Under the pieces are notes generated by a model. That model was not told the origin of the DNA, did no database searches, and was given only the letters and a program-made list of their open reading frames with translations. Below are positions 9,218-19,162 of a stretch of 60,945 nucleotides of DNA, piece after piece. Position 1 is the stretch's first letter; every line of letters starts with the position of its first letter. A program made the position numbers and the translations under genes. The stretch comes from an uncultured Lentisphaerota bacterium (GTDB lineage: Bacteria; Verrucomicrobiota; Kiritimatiellia; CAIQIC01): NCBI GenBank assembly GCA_903912445.1, contig CAIWHP010000196.1, positions 1-60,945 of the forward strand. The letters run 5' to 3'.

Positions 9218-10474
9218 ATGAAAACGTATGCATTGCTCGCCGCTGCGCTTGGCTATGCGGCCTCGGCGCTGGCCGGCGAACTGACCGACTGGCCGCGCTG
9301 GCGCGGGCCGCACGACGCTGGCTGCGCGCCGGCGGGCGCCTATCCGGCGGCGTGGAACGCCTCCTCGAACATCCTCTGGCAAACGCCGCTGCCCGGGCGC
9401 GGCTGCTCGACGCCGATTGTCTGGCAGCAGCGCATCTACGTGACCGCGCCGGTCGAGGGCAAGGACGCGCTGCTCGCGCTCGATGGCGACGGAAAAATTC
9501 TATGGCAGACGGCTTTCAACGCGGAGCGGCCGGGCAAACACCGCAGCGGCTCCGGCTGCAATCCTTCGCCGATCACGGCGGGCGACGGGGTCTTCGTCTA
9601 CTTCAAGAGCGGCACGCTCGCCGCCGTGGAGTTCGACGGCAAGCTCCGCTGGCAGACCAACCTGCAGGAGCGCTGGGGCAAGGTGGTGCTCTACTGGGAC
9701 ATCGGCAACTCGCCGGTGCTGACCGAGCAGGACGTGGTCATCGCCGTGATGCACGGGGGTGACTCCTACCTCGTCGCCTTCGACCAGCACACCGGCGCGG
9801 TGCACTGGAAGGTGGCGCGCAACTACAAGACGGCGGTCGAGGGCGACCATAGCTACACCACGCCGCTGGTCTTCCGGCACAACGGGGCCGAGGCCCTGCT
9901 CGTGCTCGGCGGCGAGCGCCTGACCGCGCACTCCGCCGCCGATGGCGCGGTGCTGTGGACCTGCGGCGGCTTCAACCCGGAGGCCAAGAAGAACTGGCCG
10001 CCGGTCGCCTCGCCCGTGCTCGCCGGCGACCTCGCCGTCGTGCCCTACGGCCGCGGCATGTTCCTACATGGCGTCAAGCTCGGTGGTGCGGGCGAGGTCA
10101 CCGCGACCCACCGCGCCTGGCAGCGCGACATCGCCGCCTCGTTCTGCCCGACCCCCGCCGTCGCGGCCGGCCGGGTCTACAGCCTCGGCGAGCGCGGCGA
10201 GATCACCTGCGTCACCGCCGCGACCGGCGTCAATGTGTGGAGCGGCCAGCTGCCCGCGACCATGCACCGCTACTATTCCTCGCCGCTGCTCGCCGACGGC
10301 AAGCTCTACTGCGCGCGCGAGGATGGCGCGGTCTTCGTCGTGCGCGCCAACGTGCCGTTCGAGATACTCGCGGAGAACACGCTCGGCGAACGCATGATCG
10401 CCGCGCCCGTCCCGACCGCCAACCGCCTCCTCCTCCGCGGTGAAAAAAGCCTCCTCTGCGTCGGCGCGAAGTAA
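9218..10474 (+). CDS. Secreted PQQ-like beta-propeller protein
   Basis: 418 residues. Signal peptide at about 1-19, ending Ala-Leu-Ala-Gly. A Trp-Pro-Arg-Trp-Arg-Gly-Pro segment follows, which is a hallmark of the outer-membrane/periplasmic PQQ-like repeat proteins abundant in PVC bacteria. The rest is a propeller of Trp-docking blades with repeating Ala-X-Asp-Gly-X-Val-X-Trp type turns. The catalytic residues of true PQQ alcohol dehydrogenases are not evident, so a scaffold or binding role is likelier than an enzyme. The ATG at 9218 starts the signal peptide directly; the in-frame start 14 codons upstream adds unrelated residues. Two further members of this family lie at 43-45.6 kb. Confidence 0.85.
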   Translation: MKTYALLAAALGYAASALAGELTDWPRWRGPHDAGCAPAGAYPAAWNASSNILWQTPLPGRGCSTPIVWQQRIYVTAPVEGKDALLALDGDGKILWQTAFNAERPGKHRSGSGCNPSPITAGDGVFVYFKSGTLAAVEFDGKLRWQTNLQERWGKVVLYWDIGNSPVLTEQDVVIAVMHGGDSYLVAFDQHTGAVHWKVARNYKTAVEGDHSYTTPLVFRHNGAEALLVLGGERLTAHSAADGAVLWTCGGFNPEAKKNWPPVASPVLAGDLAVVPYGRGMFLHGVKLGGAGEVTATHRAWQRDIAASFCPTPAVAAGRVYSLGERGEITCVTAATGVNVWSGQLPATMHRYYSSPLLADGKLYCAREDGAVFVVRANVPFEILAENTLGERMIAAPVPTANRLLLRGEKSLLCVGAK

Positions 10475-10511
10475 GGCAGCGACGGCAAGGCAAGGCCGCG
10501 GAGCGATAAAG

Positions 10512-10560
10512 TTTCCAAGCATTGGAAAGTTGGGGCGGGGTCTTTTCCAAGGCTTGGAAA
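10512..10560. repeat. Palindrome array B1 (2 units)
   Basis: Units at 10512-10528 and 10543-10560, start-to-start 31 bp, just past the PQQ-like gene stop at 10474. This is the first part of a 384-base gap with no gene; the rest of the gap holds the hairpins at 10593-10611 and 10632-10648, a promoter candidate, and array B2. Confidence 0.9.
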
Positions 10561-10592
10561 CACCCGCTGTGCAAGCACTTGCTCTCCTGTGG

Positions 10593-10648
10593 GCGGGGCT
10601 TCCAGCCCCGCGTTTCGTCAGGCTGCGGTTCGTGGGGCTAAGCTCCAC
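10593..10648. repeat. GC-rich hairpin pair
   Basis: GCGGGGCT-TCC-AGCCCCGC (10593-10611) is a perfect 8-bp hairpin. A second, near-perfect palindrome GTGGGGCTAAGCTCCAC follows at 10632-10648. The first is the same element found as a large inverted repeat at 17194-17270, so it is a dispersed genomic repeat. Confidence 0.8.
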
Positions 10649-10696
10649 CCACACAAGCGGCTGAGGCCTGCCCGCCGGGGTGCACTGCCGAATTTC

Positions 10697-10726
10697 TTGT
10701 TAATTTCCCCGGAAGCGGCACATTAT
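10697..10726 (+). promoter_or_regulatory. Candidate promoter for mntH
   Basis: TTGTTA (10697-10702) and CATTAT (10721-10726) are spaced by 18 bases, leaving about 125 bases of leader filled by palindrome array B2. No Mn or NiCo riboswitch fold was recognised in that leader. Confidence 0.35.
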
Positions 10727-10773
10727 GCGCGACGCGCGGCGGCGGTTTCCAGGGCCAGGAACGGAAAGATCCG

Positions 10774-10857
10774 TTTTTCCAAGCCTTGGGAAAGAGGGCC
10801 ATGGGGGGTTCCATGGCTTGGCAAGAACGGCCACGCAGGATTCCAGCCCTTGGAAAA
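10774..10857. repeat. Palindrome array B2 (3 units, two degenerate)
   Basis: Units at 10774-10793, 10809-10824 (degenerate, TTCCATGGCTTGGCAA) and 10841-10857. The last unit ends two bases before the mntH ATG, and its GGAAAA right arm occupies the place of a ribosome site. Confidence 0.85.
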
Positions 10858-10858
10858 C

Positions 10859-12169
10859 ATGAGCGACGAACGGAAGAGCAATGCAGCCGACGCCGGCACG
10901 CTCGCGGCGGCGGATGAGATCCTGAGCGGCGGCGGCCAGCGCCGCGGGCTCAAGCGCCTGCTGCCGTTTCTCGGCCCGGCGTTCATCGCGAGCATCGCCT
11001 ACATGGACCCCGGCAACTTCGCCACAAATATCCAGGGCGGCGCACAGTTCGGGTACACGCTGCTGTGGGTCGTCCTCGCCAGCAACCTGATGGCGATGCT
11101 GATCCAGACACTCTCCGCCAAGCTCGGCATCGCCAGCGGCCGCAACCTCGCCGAGCTGTGCCGCGAGCATTTCCCGCCTTGGGTGGTCTGGCTGATGTGG
11201 GGTGTGATGGAAATCGTCGCCATGGCCACCGACCTCGCGGAATTCCTCGGCGCGGCCGTCGGCTTTTACCTGCTCTTCGGCATCCCGCTCTGGTTCGCCG
11301 GGCTGCTGACGGCGGCGTTCACCTTCCTGCTGCTCGGCCTCGAGCGCCGCGGCTTCCGCCCGCTGGAGGCGGCGATCACCGCGTTCGTCGGCGTGATCGC
11401 CGTCTGCTATCTCGTCGAGACCCTGCTCGGTCACGCCGACTGGAAACTCGTCGCCTTTCACGCGGTCGTACCGCAGTTCCGCGGGACGGAGAGCATCCTG
11501 CTCGCCACCGGCATCCTCGGCGCCACGGTCATGCCGCACGTCATTTTTCTGCATTCTTCGCTGACGCAAAGCCGCATCGTCGTGCGCGAGCCGGCGTTGC
11601 TCAAGCGGCTGTTCCGCTACCAGATCGCCGATGTCACCATCGCGATGGGCCTCGCGGGCTTGATCAACATGGCGATGCTGATCATGGCAGCGGCGACTTT
11701 CCACCATGCCGGCATAACCGACGTCGGCTCGCTCGACTCGGCCTACAAGACGCTGGAGCCGCTGCTCGGCAAGGCGGCGGGCGTCATCTTCGCCATCTCG
11801 CTGCTGGCCTCCGGCCTCTCGTCGTCGTCGGTCGGCACGCTTGCCGGGCAGGTGATCATGCAGGGTTTCCTGAAGCGGCACATCCCCGTCTGGGTGCGGC
11901 GGCTGGTGACGATTTTGCCCTCGCTCGCCGTCATCTGGCTCGGCTTCGATCCCACGCGCACGTTGGTGATCAGCCAGGTCGTCCTGAGCTTCGGCCTGCC
12001 GTTCGCCGTCGTGCCGCTGATCCTGTTCACGCGCCGCGCCGATGTGATGGGCATACTCGTCAACCGCAAGCTGACCACCGTCGTCGCCATGCTCGTCGCC
12101 GCGCTGATCGTCGCGCTGAACTTCTACCTCGTCTGGCAATTCTTCTTCGGAGGCTCCGGCCATGGATAA
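10859..12169 (+). CDS. mntH: Nramp-family divalent metal (Mn2+/Fe2+):H+ transporter
   Basis: 436 residues with eleven predicted membrane helices. The two unwound metal-binding motifs of the family are intact: Asp-Pro-Gly-Asn at 50-53 in helix 1 and Met-Pro-His at 225-227 in helix 6. The N-terminal 35 residues are polar and cytoplasmic. The ATG at 10859 was chosen because residues begin aligning with the family shortly after it; in-frame upstream codons are repeat DNA. There is no classical Shine-Dalgarno, only GGAAAA from a palindrome arm. The C-terminal codons Gly-Gly-Ser-Gly-His-Gly-stop lie in a 16-bp sequence duplicated at the uspA start. Adjacent uspA and hemerythrin suggest a metal/oxidative stress group. 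Confidence 0.93.
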   Translation: MSDERKSNAADAGTLAAADEILSGGGQRRGLKRLLPFLGPAFIASIAYMDPGNFATNIQGGAQFGYTLLWVVLASNLMAMLIQTLSAKLGIASGRNLAELCREHFPPWVVWLMWGVMEIVAMATDLAEFLGAAVGFYLLFGIPLWFAGLLTAAFTFLLLGLERRGFRPLEAAITAFVGVIAVCYLVETLLGHADWKLVAFHAVVPQFRGTESILLATGILGATVMPHVIFLHSSLTQSRIVVREPALLKRLFRYQIADVTIAMGLAGLINMAMLIMAAATFHHAGITDVGSLDSAYKTLEPLLGKAAGVIFAISLLASGLSSSSVGTLAGQVIMQGFLKRHIPVWVRRLVTILPSLAVIWLGFDPTRTLVISQVVLSFGLPFAVVPLILFTRRADVMGILVNRKLTTVVAMLVAALIVALNFYLVWQFFFGGSGHG

Positions 12170-12192
12170 GGCTTTGCCCCACTCCTGCGTGC

Positions 12193-12211
12193 GGCGGCGT
12201 GACACGCCGCC
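12193..12211 (+). terminator. Strong hairpin after mntH
   Basis: Nine-base perfect arms around a single A, 24 bases past the mntH stop. No T-run follows, so it may be a transcript-stabilising hairpin or repeat element rather than an intrinsic terminator. Confidence 0.4.
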
Positions 12212-12261
12212 CTCCATTGTGGTGGACGCAGTGCTGCTGCACATCTGTTTTCCACCCTTCC

Positions 12262-12297
12262 TTCGATGTTCGATGTTCGATGTTCGACGTTCGATGT
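12262..12297. repeat. Heptamer tandem repeat (TTCGATG)
   Basis: Five consecutive copies of a 7-base unit, one carrying a T-to-C change, immediately before the uspA ribosome site. Seven-base periodicity gives a three-frame-shifting, low-complexity coding potential that I treat as non-coding. Confidence 0.9.
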
Positions 12298-12315
12298 TCC
12301 TGGGAGGCTCCGGCC

Positions 12316-13206
12316 ATGTTTAAGCACATCCTCGTTCCGCTCGATGGCAGCGCGCCCGCCGAGGCCGCGCTGCCCGCCGCCGCGTTTCTCGCGGCGCGCT
12401 GCGGCGCGCGCGTCACCTTGCTGCACATCATCGAGCGCGACGCCCCCGCCACCGTTCACGGCGCGCGGCATCTGCGCCAGCGCGACGAGGCCGCCGCCTA
12501 CCTCGAAGAGCTGCGCGCCCGCGTATTTCCGTCCACGGCGGCGGTCGCGTGCCACGTCCACGAGGCTGCCATGGCCGATGTCGCGCGCGGGATCGTCGAG
12601 CACGAGGGCGAGCTCGCCCCCGACCTGATCGTGATGTGCGCGCACGGCCGGCGCGGGTTGCACGAGCAGCTGTTCGGGCACATTGCGCAGCAGGTCGTCG
12701 GCCTCGGCCGCGTACCGGTGCTACTGCTCCGCCCGCCGGCCGATGGCACGGCAGCCTTCGACTGCCGCACGATCCTTGTGCCGGAAGATGGCCAGCCGGA
12801 GCACGAAATCGGCCTGCAGGTCGCCACCGAGCTGGCGCGCGCCACCGGCGCCAAGCTGGAGCTGCTGTTCGTCGTGCCGACCGCCGCGACGCTCTCCGGC
12901 TGCGACGCCGTCTCCAGCCAGCTGCTGCCCTCCGCCACGCGTGTCATGCTCGACCTGGCCGAGCGCGGCGCGCGCGAGCATCTGCACCAGCACCTGGTCG
13001 CGCTCGCGGGCGTGAGTGCGCACGCGAGCGTCCTGCGCGGCGAGCCCGCGCAGGAAGTCGTCGCCGCCGCGGAAACCATGAACGCCGACCTCGTCGTGCT
13101 GGCGACGCATGGCAAGGCCGGCTCCGAAGCCTTCTGGAGCGGCAGCATCGCCGCCAAGATCATCCGCGACTGCCCGCGCCCGCTGTTGCTGGTCCCGGCG
13201 AAATAG
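12316..13206 (+). CDS. Universal stress protein with two tandem Usp domains
   Basis: 296 residues. Domain 1 (about 1-140) starts Ile-Leu-Val-Pro-Leu-Asp-Gly-Ser and ends in a His-Gly-Arg-Arg-Gly stretch. Domain 2 (about 147-296) starts Ile-Leu-Val-Pro-Glu-Asp-Gly and has Thr-His-Gly-Lys-Ala-Gly with a Ser-Gly-Ser loop, the ATP-binding pattern of UspA/UspFG-type proteins. Only the second domain keeps the full ATP loop, so nucleotide binding may be asymmetric. Cytoplasmic. The ATG at 12316 has GGAGG at 12303-12307, inside the duplicated 16-bp sequence. It follows mntH and precedes a hemerythrin on the same strand. Confidence 0.92.
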   Translation: MFKHILVPLDGSAPAEAALPAAAFLAARCGARVTLLHIIERDAPATVHGARHLRQRDEAAAYLEELRARVFPSTAAVACHVHEAAMADVARGIVEHEGELAPDLIVMCAHGRRGLHEQLFGHIAQQVVGLGRVPVLLLRPPADGTAAFDCRTILVPEDGQPEHEIGLQVATELARATGAKLELLFVVPTAATLSGCDAVSSQLLPSATRVMLDLAERGAREHLHQHLVALAGVSAHASVLRGEPAQEVVAAAETMNADLVVLATHGKAGSEAFWSGSIAAKIIRDCPRPLLLVPAK

Positions 13207-13262
13207 GCCGGGGTTGGAGGCCGCGGGCGCATCTGCTATGTTCCGCGCCGGAGAACAAGACG

Positions 13263-13673
13263 ATGAACAAGATTGCATGGAGCAAAGCTTTGACCGTCGG
13301 CGTGGCCGAGATCGACGAGCAGCATCAGCAGTGGATCCAGCGGCTCAACGACGTGGCCGCCGCCATCGCAGCGCACAAGGGCCCCGTCCAGCTCGGCAAG
13401 ACGCTGGCCTTTCTGGCGGACTACACGCAGCAGCATTTCGCCACCGAGGAGAAGCTGATGGCCGCGGCGCAGTATCCCGGCCTGAAGACGCAGCTCGCCC
13501 AGCACAAGGAGCTGACCGGGACGCTGCAGGAGCTGCTGCGCGACTTCGACGAAGAGGGCGCCACGACGAAGCTGGCCGAGACGGTCAACACCTACCTCGG
13601 CAACTGGCTGCTCACGCACATCCGCGAGCAGGATCTCCAGTTCGGCAAGTTCCTGAAGTCCAAACCGGCCTGA
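13263..13673 (+). CDS. Bacteriohemerythrin
   Basis: 136 residues forming the four-helix hemerythrin fold. The diiron ligands are all visible: His21 (Glu-Gln-His-Gln-Gln-Trp), His58 and Glu62 (His-Phe-Ala-Thr-Glu-Glu), His81 in Gln-His-Lys-Glu, and His119 with Asp124 in Thr-His-Ile-Arg-Glu-Gln-Asp. One further histidine ligand position should be checked by alignment. Such single-domain proteins bind O2 reversibly and act in oxygen storage or sensing in the cytoplasm. The ATG at 13263 is preceded by GGAGAACAAG. It sits 56 bases after uspA. Confidence 0.92.
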   Translation: MNKIAWSKALTVGVAEIDEQHQQWIQRLNDVAAAIAAHKGPVQLGKTLAFLADYTQQHFATEEKLMAAAQYPGLKTQLAQHKELTGTLQELLRDFDEEGATTKLAETVNTYLGNWLLTHIREQDLQFGKFLKSKPA

Positions 13674-13681
13674 CGCCGCAC

Positions 13682-14754
<1,073 letters not shown>

Positions 14755-14758
<4 letters not shown>

Positions 14759-15759
14759 CGCAGCTTCCTTTCTGTTTTCACCCTAAGCGTGTCACCGTCA
14801 TCGGAAATCTCGAATAGATGCAAGCGCTCGCGGCCGTTGCTGTTCGGCTGATGCAGCGCCATGAGCAGGCGACCGTCAAAGGAGTTGAACAGCATGGCGT
14901 GCCCGCCATCCTGCGTATAGAGGAGACCCTGCTGTGTCCACGGCCCGCCAATACCACCGGATTCGGAGCGCGCCAGCACCACACAGTATTCTTTGCCGGG
15001 GATGAAGGTGGACCAGGTCATGAACAGACGGTTGCTCTTGGGGCTTCGGTACAGAAAACAGCCGTCCGTGATCTTGCCGCGTTGCGCGGCTTGCACGGCA
15101 CCGGGCGCGCTGGAAGCCTTGAACAGAAGGATCGGCTTCCCGGGGAGCGCATCCGACAGGTCATCCTTCAGTGGCAGGCAATCCATTGTGCCATCTACCA
15201 GCTGCACCCACTCGTGGCAGAAGACCATGAACGGCTGGCCCTTTTCCTCGAAGAAGGTCCCGTCCAGCGCCATCCAATCTGCCGGCGTGTGCGCGCTGCT
15301 CTTGAACGGCGTGAAAGGGCCCAGGGGATTATCCGCATGAAAGACGTGCGTGCCGCGCACCTGCAGGCCGGGCCACTTGGCGTCCTCGACGGGCTTCACC
15401 CCGGGTAGCGCCCGGTTGTAGGTCAGGGTCACAAAGAGATAATACCGCCCCTTGTACCTGTGCATTTCCGGAGCCCAGACAAACTGGATACCCGCATCGT
15501 CGGGCAGGACCAGCACCCGCTTGGGCGGCTGCCATTGGGCCAGGTCCTTGCCGGCATAAGCTTCCACGCCGGTGAAGCCGCTGCCCTTGCGGTTGGCGGC
15601 CTGCGCGTACAGATAGTAGGTCTTGCTCTGGGCATCCGCATAGATGTACGGGTCCCGTATCCTGATGTCTGCCGTCTTCAGCAACTGTGCCTCCGCCCGC
15701 GCCACCCCGAGCGCCGCGCACACACCCAGCATCACCAAGCCCGAACGGAAATTTTTCAT
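14755..15759 (-). CDS. Secreted GH43-family glycosidase
   Basis: 334 residues. Signal peptide about 1-24 ending Ala-Glu-Ala. Typical GH43 start: Ile-Arg-Asp-Pro-Tyr-Ile-Tyr-Ala-Asp near residue 34, where the Asp is the family general base. Val-Trp-Ala-Pro-Glu-Met-His near 93 matches the conserved second blade. The downstream blades include Asp-Gly-Thr-Phe-Phe-Glu-Glu (likely region of the catalytic acid) and Gly-Gly-His-Ala-Met-Leu-Phe, a GH43 signature. Known members act on arabinans, xylans or galactans. It has slightly lower G+C than its flanks. Coupled by ATGA to the next gene. Confidence 0.82.
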
Positions 15760-15819
15760 AACGGACTTCTTTCACAGGGCGGCGGGATCGAAGCGCAGTT
15801 ACCCTCTATGGGGGTAACG

Positions 15820-15885
15820 CCCGGTCAGGTGACCGGGCCTACAACTCGCAAGCTCTTCCGCTGTAGGCCGCGTGACCTCACGCGG
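15820..15885. repeat. Two short perfect palindromes in the uxaE-GH43 gap
   Basis: CCCGGTCA-GG-TGACCGGG (15820-15837) and CCGCGTGA-CC-TCACGCGG (15868-15885). The second core, CGCGTGA-NN-TCACGCG, recurs at 33721-33750. Either could act as a hairpin after the uxaE-like stop at 15896. Confidence 0.85.
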
Positions 15886-15895
15886 CGCCCTTCGC

Positions 15896-17146
<1,251 letters not shown>

Positions 17147-17193
17147 GTTCAGATTCCTTTCAAAAATTTCTTACGGTGTAGCTTTCGTCGCCG

Positions 17194-17270
17194 CTTTTGT
17201 GGGCGGGGCTTCCAGCCCCGCGTTGTTTTTCCCGTTCATTTCGCGGGGCTGGAAGCCCCGCCCACAAAAG
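17194..17270. repeat. Large perfect inverted repeat, 29-bp arms
   Basis: Arms 17194-17222 and 17242-17270 are exact reverse complements with a 19-base loop. Each arm contains the smaller GCGGGGCT-TCC-AGCCCCGC hairpin seen at 10593-10611, so the element is two head-to-head copies of one dispersed repeat. In the fucP to uxaE transcript it would form a very stable stem. Confidence 0.95.
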
Positions 17271-17352
17271 TTTTCCAAGCATTGGAAAAGGTAACGGTCG
17301 ACTTTTCCAAGGGTTGGAAAAACCGCACATCGGCGTTTCCAATCCTTGGAAA
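17271..17352. repeat. Palindrome array C (3 units)
   Basis: Units at 17271-17289, 17303-17321 and 17336-17352, start-to-start 32 and 33 bp. They lie between fucP and the 29-bp inverted repeat. Confidence 0.92.
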
Positions 17353-17410
17353 AGTGCTGGAGCAGGCGCGCGGAAAATCCAGCGCTCCACCACTCCAGCA
17401 CTCCCTTTCT

Positions 17411-18697
17411 TCAATGCATCGGACGGATGACAACGGGCTCGTCGGAGCCGGCGCCGCCGGCGTCCTTGCTCTCGAGCTTCTTCCAGATCAGGCCGTAGAG
17501 GGCAACAAAGACGAAGCAGATCGTCGGTACGGCGAAGCCGATCTTCATCGAGGCGTGGTCGGCGATCCAACCCATGAACGGCGGGGCGATGGCGCCACCG
17601 ACGATGGACATGACGATCAGCGAGGACGCAAGCTTGGTGTGCTCGCCGAGGCCGCGGATGCCCAGCGCGAAGATCGTCGGGAACATGATGGACATGAAGA
17701 AGAACGTGCCGAACAGCGCGATGACGCCGACCATGCCAAGCCCGGCCATCGCCAGCAGGCAGAGCACGAAGCAGATCGAAGCGTAGATCGCGAGCGCCTT
17801 CTGCGGTTTCATCATGCCGACGACGAAGCTGCCGCAGAACCGGCCGGCCATGAACAGGCCGAAGCCGCCGATGCCGAGCCAGTCCTTGGCCTTCATGTCG
17901 GTCATGCCTTGGACGTTTTCGACGAGGTAGTTGATGAAGAAGCTGAAGATGCCGGTCTGGGCCGCGACGTAGAGGAACTGCGCGAGCACGCCAAGCGTGA
18001 AGTGGTGGCGCTGCCACAGCGGCTTGACGGCTTTGCCCGCGGCCTCGGCCTTGACCTCTTCCTCGTTGTGCAGGTCGGGGATGTTGGCAAGCGCGAAGAC
18101 GACGATGAGAATGGTCACCACGATGCCGACGCCCATGTAGGGGATGTAGAGGCCGGCATTGCTCGCGGGCGCCGCCGCCGCGCCTTCGCCGCTGCCGCCG
18201 AAGACGAAGTAGCCGCCGACGACCGGGCCCAGAATCCAGCCGAGGCCGTTGAAGGTCTGCGCCATGTTGATGCGCGTGGCGCCGGACTCCGGCGGGCCGA
18301 GCACGGTGGCGTAGGGGTTTGCGATCGTCTCCAGGCAGGTCATGCCGGTGGCGAGAATGAACAGGCCCGTGAGGAACGCCCAGTAGGTGCCGATCTTCGT
18401 CGCCGGGATGAACCAGAAAGCGCCGAGCGCGATCAGCACGAGGCCGATGATGATGCCGCCCTTGTAGCCGAACTTCTTGGCGAGCAGGCCTGCGGGAATC
18501 GCCATCAGGAAGTAGGCCAGATAGTTGGCGAACTGCACGAAGCCCGACTGAAACTTGTTGATGTGCAGGGTGTTCTGGAAATGCTTGTTCAGGATGTCGA
18601 TCATCCCGTTGCAGAAGCCCCAGAGCAGGAACAGCGTCGTCACCAAGGCGAAGGTGACGAACAGGTTTTTTCCGTTTGCGGTGGTGAACATTTTCAT
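17411..18697 (-). CDS. fucP: L-fucose:H+ symporter (FucP-type MFS permease)
   Basis: 428 residues with twelve predicted membrane helices. FucP hallmarks are present: Phe-Phe/Leu-Leu-Trp-Gly-Phe in helix 1, a Gly-Phe-X-X-Phe-Ala-Asn-Tyr-Leu-Ala-Tyr-Phe segment in helix 2, and Glu-Thr-Ile-Ala-Asn-Pro-Tyr in helix 4, the glutamate/asparagine pair linked to fucose binding in the E. coli protein. The cytoplasmic loop carries a Glu/Lys-rich stretch. It probably imports L-fucose released by the GH29 enzyme encoded 5 kb upstream. Start ATG at 18697, 10 bases after fucU, so both are co-transcribed. Confidence 0.92.
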   Translation of the reverse strand: MKMFTTANGKNLFVTFALVTTLFLLWGFCNGMIDILNKHFQNTLHINKFQSGFVQFANYLAYFLMAIPAGLLAKKFGYKGGIIIGLVLIALGAFWFIPATKIGTYWAFLTGLFILATGMTCLETIANPYATVLGPPESGATRINMAQTFNGLGWILGPVVGGYFVFGGSGEGAAAAPASNAGLYIPYMGVGIVVTILIVVFALANIPDLHNEEEVKAEAAGKAVKPLWQRHHFTLGVLAQFLYVAAQTGIFSFFINYLVENVQGMTDMKAKDWLGIGGFGLFMAGRFCGSFVVGMMKPQKALAIYASICFVLCLLAMAGLGMVGVIALFGTFFFMSIMFPTIFALGIRGLGEHTKLASSLIVMSIVGGAIAPPFMGWIADHASMKIGFAVPTICFVFVALYGLIWKKLESKDAGGAGSDEPVVIRPMH

Positions 18698-18707
18698 GGT
18701 GGCTCCT

Positions 18708-19142
18708 TTATTTGACGGGCGTGACGCCCTTCTTGAGAATGATGTTGCCGTACTTGGCGGTCTCGCCGGTCATGACGACGGCGAAGGCTTCCTTGGCGCG
18801 GTCATAAAAGGCGAAGCGTTCCATCCGTGCGATGGCCGGGGTCTTGGGCGCGTGGCGGTCCACGGCGGCGCGGTAGGCTTTTTCCACCTTCGGGTCGAGC
18901 TTGTCGCCCGGCACGGCGGCCATCATCGCCAGCGGCGCATCCACGTAGCCATCGAGCTCGTAGACCGGCAGGATGGCGTCAATCAGGTCGGCGATTTTGA
19001 GGCCGTCGGCGCGCAGGACGCGCTTGCCCATGGTCTCGCCCGGGAAGTGGGCGTCGGCGAGGACGAGCTCGTCGCCGTGCCCCATGCGGCACAGCACCGA
19101 GAGCAACTCCGGACTCAACAGCGGCGATATCCCCTTCAGCAT
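18708..19142 (-). CDS. fucU: L-fucose mutarotase (RbsD/FucU family)
   Basis: 144 residues. Begins [14 protein letters not shown] with Met-Gly-His-Gly-Asp near 20-24; the His in that motif is the catalytic residue of the family. The central Val-Tyr-Glu-Leu-Asp-Gly-Tyr-Val segment and C-terminal [10 protein letters not shown] end are typical FucU features. It interconverts alpha and beta L-fucose in the cytoplasm as a multimer. Twenty bases after the Zn dehydrogenase and 10 before fucP. Confidence 0.93.
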   Translation of the reverse strand: MLKGISPLLSPELLSVLCRMGHGDELVLADAHFPGETMGKRVLRADGLKIADLIDAILPVYELDGYVDAPLAMMAAVPGDKLDPKVEKAYRAAVDRHAPKTPAIARMERFAFYDRAKEAFAVVMTGETAKYGNIILKKGVTPVK

Positions 19143-19162
19143 GTCAGGACTCCTTTTCTCGT

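Larger units (their letters stand above)
12149..12318. mobile_element. Possible insertion: 138-bp repeat-bearing segment between 16-bp direct repeats
   Basis: GGAGGCTCCGGCCATG occurs exactly at 12149-12164 (end of mntH) and at 12303-12318 (ribosome site and ATG of uspA). Between them are a perfect hairpin GGCGGCGTG-A-CACGCCGCC (12193-12211) and a TTCGATG heptamer tract (12262-12297). Removing one repeat plus the intervening DNA would leave mntH ending in-frame at a TAA inside the first codons of uspA. This looks like insertion of a small non-coding element with target duplication; no transposase is encoded. Confidence 0.55.

Noticed and set aside
9218-10474. True PQQ-dependent alcohol dehydrogenase
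   Set aside because: The Asp/Glu/Cys-Cys catalytic features of quinoproteins are not evident; only the propeller pattern is.
10727-10858. Mn or NiCo riboswitch ahead of mntH
   Set aside because: The leader is filled with palindromes, and no conserved riboswitch core was recognised.
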